64,000 nt of DNA from Trachythela sp. YZ-2020 (GCA_016169945.1 JADLSH010000377.1:1-64000), one strand, 5' to 3'; positions 24,218 to 35,851 are shown, counted from the stretch's first letter. Program-made: numbers and translations. The notes: a model not told the origin generated them from the letters alone.

Positions 24218-24275
24218 ATGTCTGAACTAGATCAAGTGCTACAGATAGATCCAGCTCATGAATTACATTTTAAAG
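24218..24275 (+). CDS. VAP copy 1, exon 1 (MSP start)
   Basis: ATG 24218 in agaATGtct, coding MSELDQVLQIDPAHELHFK. It ends AAAG|gtatgt, phase 1. This matches the VAP N-terminus, in which a short charged start leads to DP..ELxFKGPFT. Confidence 0.85.
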
Positions 24276-24799
24276 GTATGTTGTCAATGTTGAACTTTAA
24301 ATGTAAATTTCTGTCAAGACTTGTCCAAAATTGGTTCTGTATTTATCGTCCATTCTTTCGTCCATCGAAAGATTGGATCCACGCATTGTGTCATTAATTT
24401 ACTGTAGTCTAGGCTACTGATTGGCCAATAGTGAGAATCGGGCTGATTATTTCATGATCACGTTATGATCTGAATCATTATATTCTAATTGTATAACCAG
24501 TCCGGGAACCTTGGATTCTGTTAATTAAGGATCGAAACAAAGTCTGAAAACAACATCCTGAGAAATCCAAGATATGGTTTAAAATAAGACTAGGGATACT
24601 AGTGTGAAGACAAACTCGTTCCTGTTGGCAAACACATGTCTACAGAGAAACTTGTATCTTTAATATTCTTGTTTTAATCGGTATCTTGAGTTTCTCAAAA
24701 TGTTTTTTTTACTTTGTTCCAAGTTTCATTTTATATTATTTAATACTGCTGGCTGGTACTGATTTGCTATCATTTAAAGACTTTTACAAATGATTTTGT

Positions 24800-25570
24800 C
24801 ATGTAGTAGGATAAAGCTACCTCGAAGTAGCCTGTGCACAGACGTTACTCTCGATCGCACGAGAGAACGTCTCACTGTGATTCAGATGAAAATACCTTGT
24901 GCAAGTCGCGTGGATTTTCCACGGATTTGTTTAAAGACATCTGATTGGACAGCCCTCAACTGGTCTAATTTATGACAAATCAAAACATTTCATTCCAAGG
25001 TTATTAATTTTCGCATATTATAATTAGACAGCATTAAATTATTGTCACCTGACTACCGAAATCATTTTCCTAATTTAGAAAGCCAATAAGATACAAGAAC
25101 AGCAGCGTGCTATTTAAAGAACCAATCACACTGAGTTATAACTACATGCTGTCCACATATACCGTACATGCTGTACAATTCCAACAAAAACAACATTTCT
25201 AAATCTATTAATAAATCTAATGTTTGTGAAATGTGAGATGGATTTATTATATTTTTACACACCGTAGATCTATTTTTTCAGTACATGAGCGCCCACTATC
25301 TATTATTTTAAACACGGTGCTTGTTTAAAACGGAAAGAATTCTGTTTCAATATTGCGGCCTGAACGTTTTTTACAAGTTAGACTAGTTAAAGGCTGCCCG
25401 ATCAGATGTCTTTCCACAAATCCGTGGAAAATCCATGTGACCTGCACAAGGTATTTTTACCCGAATCTCTCGTGCGGTCGAGAGTGACGTCTGTGCACAG
25501 GTTACCTCGAATGGCCTTCGCTCTAAATGTTGAAGTTCTTGTTGTATTTTTCAGGTAGTGTGATCCTACT
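24800..25570. mobile_element. Snapback MITE interrupted by a second element
   Basis: The left end agtaggataaagctacct (about 24805) and the right end aggtagtgtgatcctact (25552-25570) are inverted. The right part matches the MITE at 9974-10150 (gaagttcttgttgtattttt caggtag). The element at 24827-25502 sits inside it. It lies in VAP intron 1. Confidence 0.6.
24827..25502. mobile_element. 676 bp TIR element, 9 bp target duplication (MULE-like)
   Basis: Inverted ends of about 120 bp (left cctgtgcacagacgttactc, right gtgacgtctgtgcacagg) continue inward through cgcacgagag, ccttgtgca and tttccac(a/g)gatttgt. They are flanked by tacctcgaa at 24818-24826 and 25503-25511. Long TIRs with a 9 bp duplication fit Mutator-like MITEs. 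No transposase frame is inside. Confidence 0.65.
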
Positions 25571-26794
25571 AATCATCCTAAATATAATCTCTAATCAGTA
25601 TACTTTATTGTCAATTTAACTGATCATTAATTTCATAAGTACCGTATTTAATGTTGCAGGCCTGCAAATAGTTATTTTGCTGGGAAGGACAAATGTCCGG
25701 TCAAGACAAAAAGTGGTCAGACATTTATCAGTTCTTGTTGGACAATGGATAAAGTATAGAGTTTTTCATTTTTGGAAAATTAGCATTATTGATTTCGCCA
25801 GACTACTCATGCTAATGATGGCTATGTCTGCTATATGAAAGGCTGCAAACACTGTGCTCATATTTTATGCAACATGGTCATGGTTTATGTTATACAGAAC
25901 TTTTAGAACTTCTTCTATCAGGTTATAAATCTTACCATGTTACGGAGGCATCTTAGATTGATAATTAACCCATTAACTGGCAGTACCCTACCACTGACAA
26001 GTAAAATCATCTGGCATTAGACAGAGTAAAATAATAAAGTAGGGCGCATCTGGGCGCATTGCTAGCTAATGGGACAAAGAGTATTCTCTAATGCGTCAAG
26101 AAATGGCAGGAAACTTTTATTCTCACGCTAGATGCCCAGATGTCCACACTGCAGTGCAGCAGTGCCTTTATTATATCAACCGTAACAAACTGAACTGACA
26201 GAACTTAACTAACAACTAAACTAATATCAACTATATCCAAAAATATACACACTACACATGTGAATGGGATGGAGGGAGAACTTGCACTTTAGGCGGCAAA
26301 AAGACAAATGATGTAAAACACTGCATGCGCATGTCTATAAGGACATGCGCCTCTCCCCAGGCTCCCCAACGTGAGAAATCTGTTTCTCGCTTCTTTCATA
26401 CTTCAGCCAGGGAGAAACTCTAATTTACTGTATATCACTTTGCTTCTGTTAATGTACAGAATAGTCTTTATGATATACCGTACTTAATATTTATGTAAGC
26501 TACAGTAAGTTTTTAGACCATAGTGACTTGCATATGCCAATAAGTACTTTGGTTGATATAGTATGCTGTTTAAGTTTTGGTAAAATATTTTTTGAACTGC
26601 AAACACGATAATTTCTGCTCACTTTTCCGAAATTTCCACCTGCAAGGTATTTTTATTAACATGATGGAAAATATGTTAAAAGTCAATTTGGCTGGACAAT
26701 GTCCGATTACCAGCAGTAGCTAATTTGCAGGCCTGATGTTGAATATCTTGTTATCATCGTATGAATGTTATTGATTTTGCACTTTAATGTTTAG

Positions 26795-26947
26795 GCCCAT
26801 TTACTGAAGTGGTTTCATCGACAATAAAACTTCACAATCCAACAGACAAGAAAGTATGTTTTAGAGTAAAAACCACAGCACCAAAAAAATACTGTGTGCG
26901 ACCAAACAGTGGAATGGTACAACCTCAAAGTACAGTTTCTATAGCTG
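26795..26947 (+). CDS. VAP copy 1, exon 2 (MSP core)
   Basis: Acceptor tttag at 26794, donor gctg|gtatgt. It encodes [20 protein letters not shown] through [20 protein letters not shown] to STVSIA. The KTTAP and YCVRPNSG segments are VAP hallmarks. At 153 bp it equals the paralogous exon at 52702-52854. Confidence 0.92.
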
Positions 26948-28139
26948 GTATGTTTTTCAATTTAAGTAATATTAATTGTTATTAATTTATTCTCGACGAG
27001 AGTTTTGTTGATACACTTGTCATTACAAATCCTGTCTACAAGAAAACATCCTGTCTACCAGTTTTGGCCGTACTTAAGGTATATTTTCATCCCCCATATA
27101 TTCTATGCCACTCGTGTCTCAATCATTTGCAAGCACAATGACTCCTCAGAATTTATTATTTATTCAATATTCAGGGTTAAGCCTCACATATGCCACACTA
27201 TGGGGTGAGCATTGGGTGTTGGAAAATTCCTCAACCATAGAAAGAAAATAGGCATTTTCTTGGTAGAACAACTGAGATTTATGTTTGTTATTATTTTGTC
27301 GGTTTTCAGACAGGTTCAGATACTCTGTGCTGCCATGTGCGCTATAGTGTTCCCTTTTATATATTTTTCATCTCTTATGTCTGACTTCAGATTTGTCCAT
27401 ATTCGGTAATCGTGACCTGCATGATTGCCAACTTAACCTCATTTTTAACTGGTAGAAAATTGCTCACTTATGAGTGTAATGATGCGACGCCGGAGCGAAA
27501 GAGAAAAGGAGACGAAGCAATAATAACATCTTAACTAAGTAGTTACGAAACACGTTGCGCCCGTTATTCGCAAGGATTTAATGTGGGCTGTTTTAAACCG
27601 ATTTAGTTGAAATTTTGACCAGTTGTAGTACAATGAATACGAAATCAGCTAATAGACAAAATTCCACTAATCACTATTTACAAACTTCTGCTTTATTTTG
27701 GTCATGGACTGAAAACGCACTCACTTTACGTGAGACGATTTGTTGGATTTTGGCTTAATCAAATCTCTCGGGTTTTCGAATATCATAGCAAATACGAAAA
27801 AATATGAAAAGCTTTGTACACCTGAGAGAAAAGCTTCTTGCGTAGTAACCGTAGTTCAACTATAGTCATGTTATGGTCAAAGTATAGCAATAATAGTTAG
27901 ACGATTCGTTTTCCTATTCGGTTACATTTCCAAATGTTTTTATTTTCTTAGCAAACATGAGATCTTCACTCCAGAGAATTATAACGTTACGAAAAATACA
28001 TCTGCGCCGGTCACAAATACTATAGGTCTTGCCTTTATTTGTTATTATGCCAGTGGATATGCATTTACTTTCAATCATCGAGTGAGTGGTTGAATACAGT
28101 AAAGGCATGTTTATATACATTATATAAAAATCTCGAGTC

Positions 28140-28722
28140 TTTCATTTATTGGCTGAAGTTGGCCGCTATCAACGCTTCGCTGTAGTGATAACCAGGAAAT
28201 ATTGTTCGCAACGCTCGTTTTTGTATCATTTCTATTTTTACACTGAGATATTCAGGGATGCTGTTGGACCACAAAACACAGCAATATTCCAAAGTAGACC
28301 GTACAAGTGAAGAATAAATACATGTCAGGTCATTGCTTGGCACACCAGCCTTTTTAAGCACTCTAATTATATGTAGACGTTTTGATGCTTTACTAATTAT
28401 TTCGTCAATGTTCTTGTTCCACTTTAAGTTATCCATTATGGTCATGTCCAATACTTTATGAGATGCCACTTTCTCTAAAGGAACTCCGTTAAGCAGTGGA
28501 TGTACCAGGTCAGGCGTTCGCTTTAGTGGGCAAGCCAGCATCTCTTTACATTTCTTAGGGTTGAGGTTCATGTTGTTATCTTTTGACCATGCGGAATGGT
28601 ATCTAGGTCAGTTTGTAAGACGGAAGTTGATTCGATCTTAACTACCTCTGACAATGTCACATCATCAACAAACTTCCAATGGTCTGCTGTACGAGGAGAT
28701 TTAACTACAGTATTCTTGAGGG
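28140..28722 (-). pseudogene. LINE RT 3' half in VAP intron 3
   Basis: On the minus strand the RT catalytic segment reads HWKFVDDVTLSEVV (FVDD in place of YADD). After a frameshift near 28590 it continues WSKDNNMNLNPKKCKEMLAC, then the thumb/connection region with KRLHIIRVLKKAGVP and STLEYCCVLWSNSIPEYL. 5' truncated. Comparison with the paralogous intron (55560-55862) shows that it replaced about 280 bp there. Dead copy. Confidence 0.85.
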
Positions 28723-28832
28723 ATTGTAGGATCAAACTAACTGAGGCTGTCATTGGTTATGCTAGTATTTCCAACTCTGATTCCCTATCAATAATGACGA
28801 CGCGTAACTATTTTTGTTAATTGTTCCTCTAG

Positions 28833-28936
28833 TTTTGCTGCAGCCTCATGATTTTGATGTTAAAGAGAATTCCCAACACAAGTTCATGGTACAGTCGATG
28901 GTTGCCGTTGGAAATACTGAAAACCTTGAAAACATA
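28833..28936 (+). CDS. VAP copy 1, exon 3 (ligand-binding strand)
   Basis: Acceptor ttcctctag, donor aacata|gtaaga. It encodes VLLQPHDFDVKENSQHKFMV...NTENLENI. The lysine and methionine of HKFM correspond to K87/M89 of human VAPB, known FFAT-contact residues. Confidence 0.9.
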
Positions 28937-28962
28937 GTAAGAACTATCAGTATTTCATTTAA

Positions 28963-29115
28963 TCCCCGAGCCGGCGCGAAGCGCCGTGCGAGGGTACTAA
29001 TTCCGCTCGGATATTTACACCCGGGTATGTGAAAACATTGGGAATGCAAAGTCGTCCGCCATTTTTTTTGTCATGGACTGGACGTTTTTTAAGTTATGCG
29101 CATGCGCGAGTTTTG
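28963..29115 (+). repeat. Repeat R, copy 1 (partial)
   Basis: It starts ccccgagccggcgcgaagcg, includes ttccgctcggatatttacac and gtcatggactgga, and ends at gttatgcgcatgcgc. It is shared with 36505-36660 (minus) and 62092-62230 (plus). Copy 1 begins 26 bp after the VAP exon 3 donor. Confidence 0.75.
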
Positions 29116-29339
29116 GCATGGGTCCGGGAAAAACATGTGCTTTTATAGTGAATACAAAAGCGATGACGTGATAAAAAATAAACCAATCAGATGGATTTAA
29201 TCAAAACAAACTATAAACAAAAGATTGAAATCACATCACAAAATATATTAGCATATAAGCAGAAGCGAACAAAGCAAGAAAGACAGAAATTAAGGAACTA
29301 TATATGAGAGGAGGTGAGAAGTAGAGTATCTGCTGATGG

Positions 29340-30760
29340 CAGGCATAAACAGATAGGAGTTAAATGTAAGAGAGGCGCTCATTAATGCCGAGAGGATGAA
29401 TGGTGCCAAGTTGGGAAATGAGACGCATTTCTTGGCTTTTGCGGCTATCATTACTACCAGAAATGGGGCACAGAGCTCGAATTTTCATATCTGAAACACT
29501 GTGATTGCCAGTATTGAAATGTCTGGCAACAGGTTTTTAGCATCATTCTTTACGACAGCACGACGATGCTCACCAAAACTTATCCTTAAATATCTCCCAG
29601 TTTCGCCAATATAGAGCATCCCACATTTACTGCATGAAATACAGTAGATGAGATGAGACAAGGTGCACGTAAATGGTGCTTAATAGTGTACTTAGATTTT
29701 GGTGCCGAAATTGTAGTGGAACAATCTATATATTTGCAGGTTTTACACAGCTTCACACTACAAGGAAACGTGCCATTAGGTGACGACGAGTCCTGTGGTA
29801 GAGAGCTGTGGACTAGGGTTTCACAGATATTTTTACTATGTGGAAACGAGACTAAGGGATTATCGGTGAAAATGGAAGATGTTTCAGGGTCGTTTTTCAA
29901 GATATGAAAACTCTTCCTAATGTCATCCTTTACTTTGAAATTGAAGGGATGGTAACCGAGAACTAGGGGTATTTTATTGTTGAGAACATTAGACATAGGG
30001 TCTCTAAGGGTTTCAGATCGGGGAATTGAATATTGGAGGCCTTCGAAAAGGCAGTATGTAAGAGAGGGGTTGGATAACCGCGTTGGACAAAAAAGTTTCT
30101 CATTTCCTGACTTTTGGTATGGAAGTCCTCATCTTCACTGCAAATGCGGCGAAGGCGAAGGAACTGAGAGAAGGGAATAGACCTTTTAGTGTGGTTAGGG
30201 TGGAAAGAGGTAAAGAGAAGATAGCTATGGGAGTCAGTCAACTTGTAGAACACAGAAGTAACAAGTCTATTGCCATTGATAGATATAAGTATATCTAAGA
30301 ACGATACACTGGTCTGACTGATCTCCCACGTAAACTGGAATGCTGGGTGGAAGTTATTAACAAAGTTAATAACCTTCTCCAACTCTCCGCGGGAACAGGA
30401 TGCTGTGCCGAGACAGTCATCAATGTACCTACCAAGTTAATCAGGTATGGGATCAGTGTATTGCTCAAAGATCTGCTTTTCCACAAAACCAACGAATAAA
30501 TTGGCATAGATGGGACCCATTTTGGTTCCCATGGCTGCACCACTTACTTGATGGTAATGCTCATCATCAAATGAAAAATTGTTGAGGGTGAGCACTAATT
30601 CAGCCAAACGGATCAAAACAGTTGTAGACGGTTCCTGGTTAGGGCGCTTATCGAAGAAAAATTTGAGTGCTCTCAAACCATCATGATGGGGAATGACAGT
30701 GTACAAGGATTGGACATCCATGGTGAAAATGAATCGCCAATAGCCAACTCGGCCTCGTCT
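29340..30760 (-). pseudogene. Penelope-like element, RT plus GIY-YIG endonuclease, broken
   Basis: Minus-strand order: RT with FTMDVQSLYTVIPHHDGL, GAAMGTKMGPIYANLFVGF, RYIDDCLG and SVSFLDILISING; a linker with SIPFSQFLRLRRIC and LGYHPFNFKVKDDI; a cysteine region CSVKLCKTCKYIDC; a GIY-YIG nuclease reading LIYCISCSKCGMLYIGETGR; and a tail SQEMRLISQLGTIHPLGINE. Lesions: a TAA just before RYIDD (near 30440) and frameshifts near 29990 and 29640. 5' truncated at about 30760. The AMGTKMGP/YIDD signature with a C-terminal GIY-YIG domain defines EN+ Penelope-like elements. It lies in VAP intron 3, antisense to the gene. Confidence 0.85.
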
Positions 30761-30984
30761 AATTGTTAGTCAAAGAAATATATACAGCGATTTAAGCAAT
30801 ATAGTCAAATTATAATCCAAGCGCGAAGACAATAATGGGAATTGGATATTTATTGGGTAACATGTATTATAAATCGCCTCGTGGGATTAGCAAGTGGTGA
30901 GTTTTATCATATTTGCATATTTGCGAATAATACACCTATCAATCACTTGGTAATCACAAGGGTAAATAATACTCGAGAGGTTAT

Positions 30985-31545
30985 ATACGGCGATGGGCTG
31001 GTGGCTGGCGTAACTTTCATGCTCCGAATGAACGAACTGTTATGAAAACGTTTCAAAAGTTTGTTCGAGAGGAGATTTGACACAATTTCAATAAAGGACG
31101 AAGTGGTCGACCGAGAACGGCAAGGACAGCGGAAATCATCGAATTGGTTCGACAATCTCTTACGGAAAATGACCTTTTAACTTCAACTTGACTTAATCGA
31201 AACGAATTCTTGACTTGCAACCAATCCCTTGAGAATTAAAATACAGTCAAGTGGCGGCCATGTTGGTGCCAAATTCAATAAAAGATATTGAGATTCTTTT
31301 GTTGAAATACCACCAACATGGCCGACGTGCAAGTAGTTGCAAGTCAAGAATACTGACGATAAAATGGTTATCAAATTTGTTTAATAGGCCGTTTTTACCT
31401 AATTCACGACACTTCAAAAAAGGTTTACACAAGGTCCTAGACTAATATCAAAATTTAAGTTAGACATTATACTGATTGCAAAAAAATTTTTTAAGTGTAA
31501 TAGCTCTTTTAGTTTTTAAGTTATACTAAATCAAACAGGAGAACA
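30985..31545 (+). mobile_element. Mariner/IS630-like remnant, copy A
   Basis: The coding remnant (HNFNKGRSGRPRTARTAE) matches the N-terminal helix-turn-helix linker of Tc1/mariner-type transposases and carries a TGA. The right TIR (31492-31545) reads ttaagtgtaatagctctttt and on to cacctggta, the complement of the left TIR of copy B (57112). A 141 bp MITE is inserted at 31208. It lacks the left TIR and the catalytic domain. Confidence 0.65.
31208..31348. mobile_element. 141 bp near-perfect palindromic MITE, 3 bp AAT duplication
   Basis: The ends tcttgacttgcaac / gttgcaagtcaag and the inner arms ggcggccatgttggtg / caccaacatggccgac are inverted. It is flanked by aat on both sides (31205-31207 and 31349-31351). 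Copy B of the host element has the empty site cgaatactgacg (57437-57448). Confidence 0.8.
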
Positions 31546-32612
31546 CCTGGTATTAAAGATTGTTAATTATTTACAAAAATCATTATTAATATGTATGACT
31601 AATCTGTTTTATATTATTCATAGAAGTATTTAGGCTAGATGCATGTATTAAACATTTATTAAGTATTATGTATTAAACATTTAGATGCATGTATTAAGTA
31701 TTTGACAATGCCTGTTACACTCACATAAATAGATAATAAGAACAATAAAAGATATCTTTGTACCCATATTATAGCAGTGATGTATTTAATAGCCGGGCAA
31801 CGAGCCACTGTTATGTTACGCTCTTGGAGCGGCTTTAAACTGTGCTAAAAAATGAAATCTAGAAGATACAGGTGTAATAATAGTACTGTAAATGTTTGTG
31901 TGGAAATCGGAGTACATGTAATTGTCTCCATAAGAATTCGGATTAGATCAGTTGCTGAAAGTAAAGTGAAAGGATGAATAACGACGTCCAACACCCTGCA
32001 TCCCCATACTTCTCAACTGCCATTAGAAGTTATTGATTTAGGTCACGATGTGACATTATATAGCTTTAGCGAACAGTTATTCCTAATTTAGTGGATGACA
32101 TAGAGGAGCTGGAACAAATTATAATACCTGAAAGTAACCTACTCAATTATCCAAGAAATGCTTCATTTCCAGGCAGACATTTCCAAATTTCCCTGGGGAT
32201 TGAAGTATACTGCAGTAAGCTCTTATGTGACCACTAGTATGCCCCGGATCCCCAGCTCCGCGAATTGATACTATGGCCCCTCTAGATTTCAGATCAGCCT
32301 GGCTACCCTATTTCTTATATTCATCACTGATTATAAGGATAGATCAGGCTGCGCAATACCAACTGATTTTTCAAATTAGTATAAATCAAATAATCTGTTC
32401 CTCACAATCAAATAAAAGTTTCTAATAGAGTACACGTATATTTACGATTTTCAAAACCGAGGATATATTCAAAATAGAGCATGTAGAAATTTAGTAGCAC
32501 TTTTAGCCTTTACGGCACTAATTTGAATAAAGTTTTCAGCTGCATTTAACCTTTGTTACATTCTTTGAATAGTACAAGTTTAATAGTACCTTTCTTTGTC
32601 ATTTATAGGAGA
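31546..32612 (+). repeat. Duplicated intronic segment, copy 1
   Basis: Nearly identical to 61094-62085, from ggtattaaagattgttaatt to gtacctttctttgt, apart from small indels. It contains no evident gene. It belongs to the VAP-region segmental duplication. Confidence 0.8.
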
Positions 32613-34584
32613 TAATGCACCTTACCATTGCTAATATTGGTCTGAAATTAAAATCAATATTCGCACACTCCTAAACGGCAGCCATCTTGTATATAAAATT
32701 ACACGGTTAATAATTAATTGTTGCTATGCTATGTTGTAACATTCCGTTGTGTATTAGCGACCAATCAGATTCACTTCCTGTTTGGTTTGACTCTGGAGAA
32801 TGCGATTGGCTAGAGTGATTGCTCCATGCATAGGATATATTAACTACGGACATCCATCTGAAATATTTAATGTACGTATGCCCTCTGTGTGATTTGGTTG
32901 GGCTTTTTTCAGAATCACTTGAATTTTTTTATAAAAATACGCGCTTAACGTCATTTTGTGACGGAACGAATTGAAAATATTTGTTTGGCATTCAGGAAAT
33001 CGTGAAATTGGCTCCGAAAAATCACAGTGTACAATTGACTTTAAAATACCTTACTTGTATTTAAATTCGCGTGCTACTTATTTTCGCTGAGTAGAAAATT
33101 CGCGCAATTTAATATTGCGCGCAGTTTTACGGAGTGGCTATTGTTTTTTGTGTAATTAACATACTTTATGGCAGCCGCAATTTTTAAACCGAATAGAACT
33201 AGAAATTCACACTCGACGAATCAAATACATATTATACACATTATGCCATTTGCCACTTTCTAATTATTTGTATTCTATATCCAAGTGGCGAAAATTTACA
33301 CAGAATATTTTTCGCTCATTTTGAAAATGCCTATGTGAAGGTCAGGGAATTAGCTTATTTTGAAAATTTAGGTCTTTTTAAGAACTTTTGTATTATATTA
33401 ACTTGATCTTCATAGTCTTTTTGGTGCTCAAAGTTGGCGATTTTTGATGATTTTCCATTTTCGTGAGCGTGAAGTAACTGGGGCGAGAATGCCTTCAGTG
33501 CTGGACGTGACATCACGGGAACACAGAAGGCAACGCATCTATATTTATATAAGAGTTTTGTGCTAAAATCGAGTTAAAATTGAACTTTTTTCCAAAATTT
33601 CTCCGTGTTTTGCTTGAATTTTCAATGGCAGTATTACCTTCAGTTTCAATGATCAAATTGATAGTCAGAATGTGTCAGGAAATAAATTAGGAACAGTAAC
33701 ATAATAAATTAGGAATTTGTGAACTGCTTTTGAAGGCTGTTCTAAAACCTTACGACGGCGAACATATTCGCATTATCGATGGAGAATAGATTCCAAATTA
33801 TTTGGAGCAAAGACGTCTCGAACAAGATGAGTTACTGGTATATAGACATGGATTATTGGACTAATACGGATTTTATATACGATTTTCAAGTTTTTGAAAG
33901 GGTTGATGACCCTCAAGAAAAACTATATTGAATTATTGTGCTCCATTTTTATCGAGTTTTCGTACTGGCAAAATGTATACAAAACACGGATTCTATATTT
34001 TACTATGTAATAGAATAATATCGACGATACATAATTTTGAATTGATTTCTTACATTTGAAATAATGAGTGGGGATGAAGTGGAAATGAAAAGAGTATACC
34101 ATGTTGGCCAGTAGGCGGAGTTGACGCTCAAGCTATTTTTATAGAGATTTTGCCTTGCATGCAAGAGGCGATCAATGCTTGAATTTTTCTGAAGTTCATC
34201 CAGGTTTCATCTGTATATAGGCCATTTGGACATTGCATCTGTCTGGGTAACATGTAGACTTGCTCCAAGTCGATCTCTACTAACTTTGGTTCAGCGACAA
34301 AGTCGTCAGCAAGTTTGGTCATTACATATATATGTTGATCTTGATAATTATTCTTTAATTATTTCCCTCTTAATTTTCTTTGTGTGGCATCATAACGACA
34401 CACACACGGAATTCGGTGGGGTGCCTGGGGGTACCTATACAATTTGTTGGAAATTTTGACCTAAAAGTATTAAAAAAACGATTTTTAGTGTGAAAAGGGG
34501 GGTTTGTCGGAACTTTAGAAGGTTTGTCGGAAATTGAGAAGGTTTTGCCCCCACCACCGGAGAAACCAAATGTTTGTGTTACCT
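32613..34584. other. VAP intron 3, unrecognised
   Basis: No gene or clear repeat. A minus-strand frame at 34128-34322 (MTKLADDFVAEPKLVEIDLE...) is open but unrecognised and has no splice context, so I do not call it a gene. Confidence 0.4.
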
Positions 34585-34915
34585 GAGACTTCGGTGGCGC
34601 AGTCGTCAGAGCAAGCGGCTTTCACATCTGAGTCTTGAGTTCGATTCTCGCTGGGGACTTTACTCATCGCACTCATGTGAAAAGAGTAAGTCAACGCTCT
34701 GCCGAAAGTCGTCGGTTTTCTCCGGGCACTCCGGTTTCCTCCCACAGGGAAAGTTGAGTGGGTTGATTACGATATACAGATTAGGAAAGTAATATCACAA
34801 CTGTTGTAAGAAATAAATAATGTAGGCTACGTACGTAATATAGTTAGGCGAGATACTCGATGTAATCGGTCACTGAAAAGCTCCAACGGGGAGTCAGCTG
34901 AATAATGTATGGATG
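34585..34915 (+). mobile_element. tRNA-derived SINE
   Basis: The head has an A-box-like tggcgcagtcgtcagagc and a B-box-like gagttcgattc (34637-34647), the pol III promoter pair. The body contains gtcggttttctccgggcact and ccggtttcctcccacaggga, a motif I associate with invertebrate tRNA SINEs. It ends before the TG-rich tract at 34923. It lies 130 bp upstream of VAP exon 4. Confidence 0.7.
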
Positions 34916-34917
34916 TA

Positions 34918-34962
34918 TATGTGTGCATATGTGTGTGTGTGTGTGTATGTATGTATTAAGCA
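34918..34962 (+). repeat. TG-rich microsatellite
   Basis: (tg)n interspersed with ta (atgtgtgtgtgtgtgtgtatg), at the SINE 3' end, possibly grown from its tail. Confidence 0.7.
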
Positions 34963-35047
34963 CATATTTGTGTACAATATGAAAATTGTATATATTAGTT
35001 TATTTAGTTAGAAAAAATCTCTTAAATTGTGCATTTTTATATTTAAG

Positions 35048-35128
35048 TGGAAAGAGGCAAGTCAAGATCAAATAATGGTCTCAAAACTAATATGCGTTTT
35101 TCATTTGGCTGATGAACAGATTTCAGAG
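35048..35128 (+). CDS. VAP copy 1, exon 4 (end of MSP domain)
   Basis: Acceptor atatttaag, donor tcagag|gtaata, 81 bp, phase 0 at both ends. WKEASQDQIMVSKLICVFHL aligns with the vertebrate [20 protein letters not shown]. The preceding intron is about 6.1 kb and packed with transposons. Confidence 0.85.
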
Positions 35129-35448
35129 GTAATATAACATTAGTATACATAAAGATATGGTATTAAAATGGTGCATTTTCAAAGTGTCTGCAGTGGAAGT
35201 AAATTTCTCTGTTGAAGTTTCATATCCTGTACTGCAATTCTTTGGTCAACAGCTCATTGGAAATTTAGCGTGGAACTTATTATACAATTTCGTTTTGTTA
35301 TAGACATTTCGTAAATCTACAGTATTGTCTATTTTTGGATTTTGCTTTCATCAGAATTTTTGCTATCAAAATTAATGTATTGTTTAGCAGTTACGGATAT
35401 ATTTATGTATTTTGGCAACATATTTATTTTCATTGAATTAATCTGTAG

Positions 35449-35484
35449 ATTGAATTCGCTGAAGGAGAAAATGGAAAGTTAAAG
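35449..35484 (+). CDS. VAP copy 1, probable small exon 5
   Basis: A 36 bp phase-0 exon, IEFAEGENGKLK, bordered by aatctgtag| and |gtatat. It follows the MSP domain, where VAPs have a low-complexity linker. It is supported only by splice signals and frame. Confidence 0.5.
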
Positions 35485-35699
35485 GTATATATCTTTGTTC
35501 ATTCGCGTAAATTATTTTGATTTACGGTTGATGAATCACTGATTTTTTGTTGTAGCAGTCAGGTTTATCAAAGTTGATTGATAATAACTTGCGATTCCGT
35601 TGTCTTAAATCTAGAGTTAGACTATAAAGTTATCCATCATCCCTTGCGCTCTCAATGTTTAAGGTTTAAGATTTTTGAAGGACAACCTTTTTCAATTGG

Positions 35700-35702
<3 letters not shown>

Positions 35703-35739
<37 letters not shown>
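35703..35739 (+). repeat. (TA)n microsatellite
   Basis: About 18 uninterrupted ta repeats. A second, shorter (ta)n lies at 37222-37250. Confidence 0.9.
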
Positions 35740-35741
<2 letters not shown>

Positions 35742-35748
35742 GTGAGGT

Positions 35749-35851
35749 GATATCAGTTTTATCGCTCGAGGGACGATATCATAATTGTCACGAGTGAGCG
35801 CAGCGAACGAGGGACAATTGTAATATCGTCACGAGAGTGATAAAACTGATA
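35749..35851. repeat. Foldback with GAGCGCAGCGAACGAG centre
   Basis: The left arm atcagttttatcgctcg...gacgatatcataattgtc pairs with the right arm gacaattgtaatatcgtc...gtgataaaactgat. The centre is acgagtgagcgcagcgaacg. Same design as 800-842 and 11771-11875. Confidence 0.75.

Larger units (their letters stand above)
24218..35484 (+). other. VAP (VAMP-associated protein) gene, copy 1, five exons seen
   Basis: Exons 24218-24275, 26795-26947, 28833-28936, 35048-35128 and 35449-35484 join in phase to give 144 codons. The product is the MSP domain of a VAP: MSELDQVLQI..., [57 protein letters not shown] and WKEASQDQIMVSKLICVFHL. VAP proteins sit in the ER membrane, and the MSP domain binds FFAT motifs of lipid-transfer proteins at membrane contact sites. 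The HKFM segment that contacts FFAT peptides is retained. The coiled coil and C-terminal membrane anchor were not found; those exons may lie in unexamined intronic sequence or be lost. Introns hold a MULE-type MITE, LINE and Penelope fragments, a mariner remnant and a SINE. Confidence 0.85.

Noticed and set aside
34128..34322. Minus-strand 64-codon frame as a gene
   Set aside because: Open but unrecognised, with no splice or start context, and located in a VAP intron on the opposite strand.
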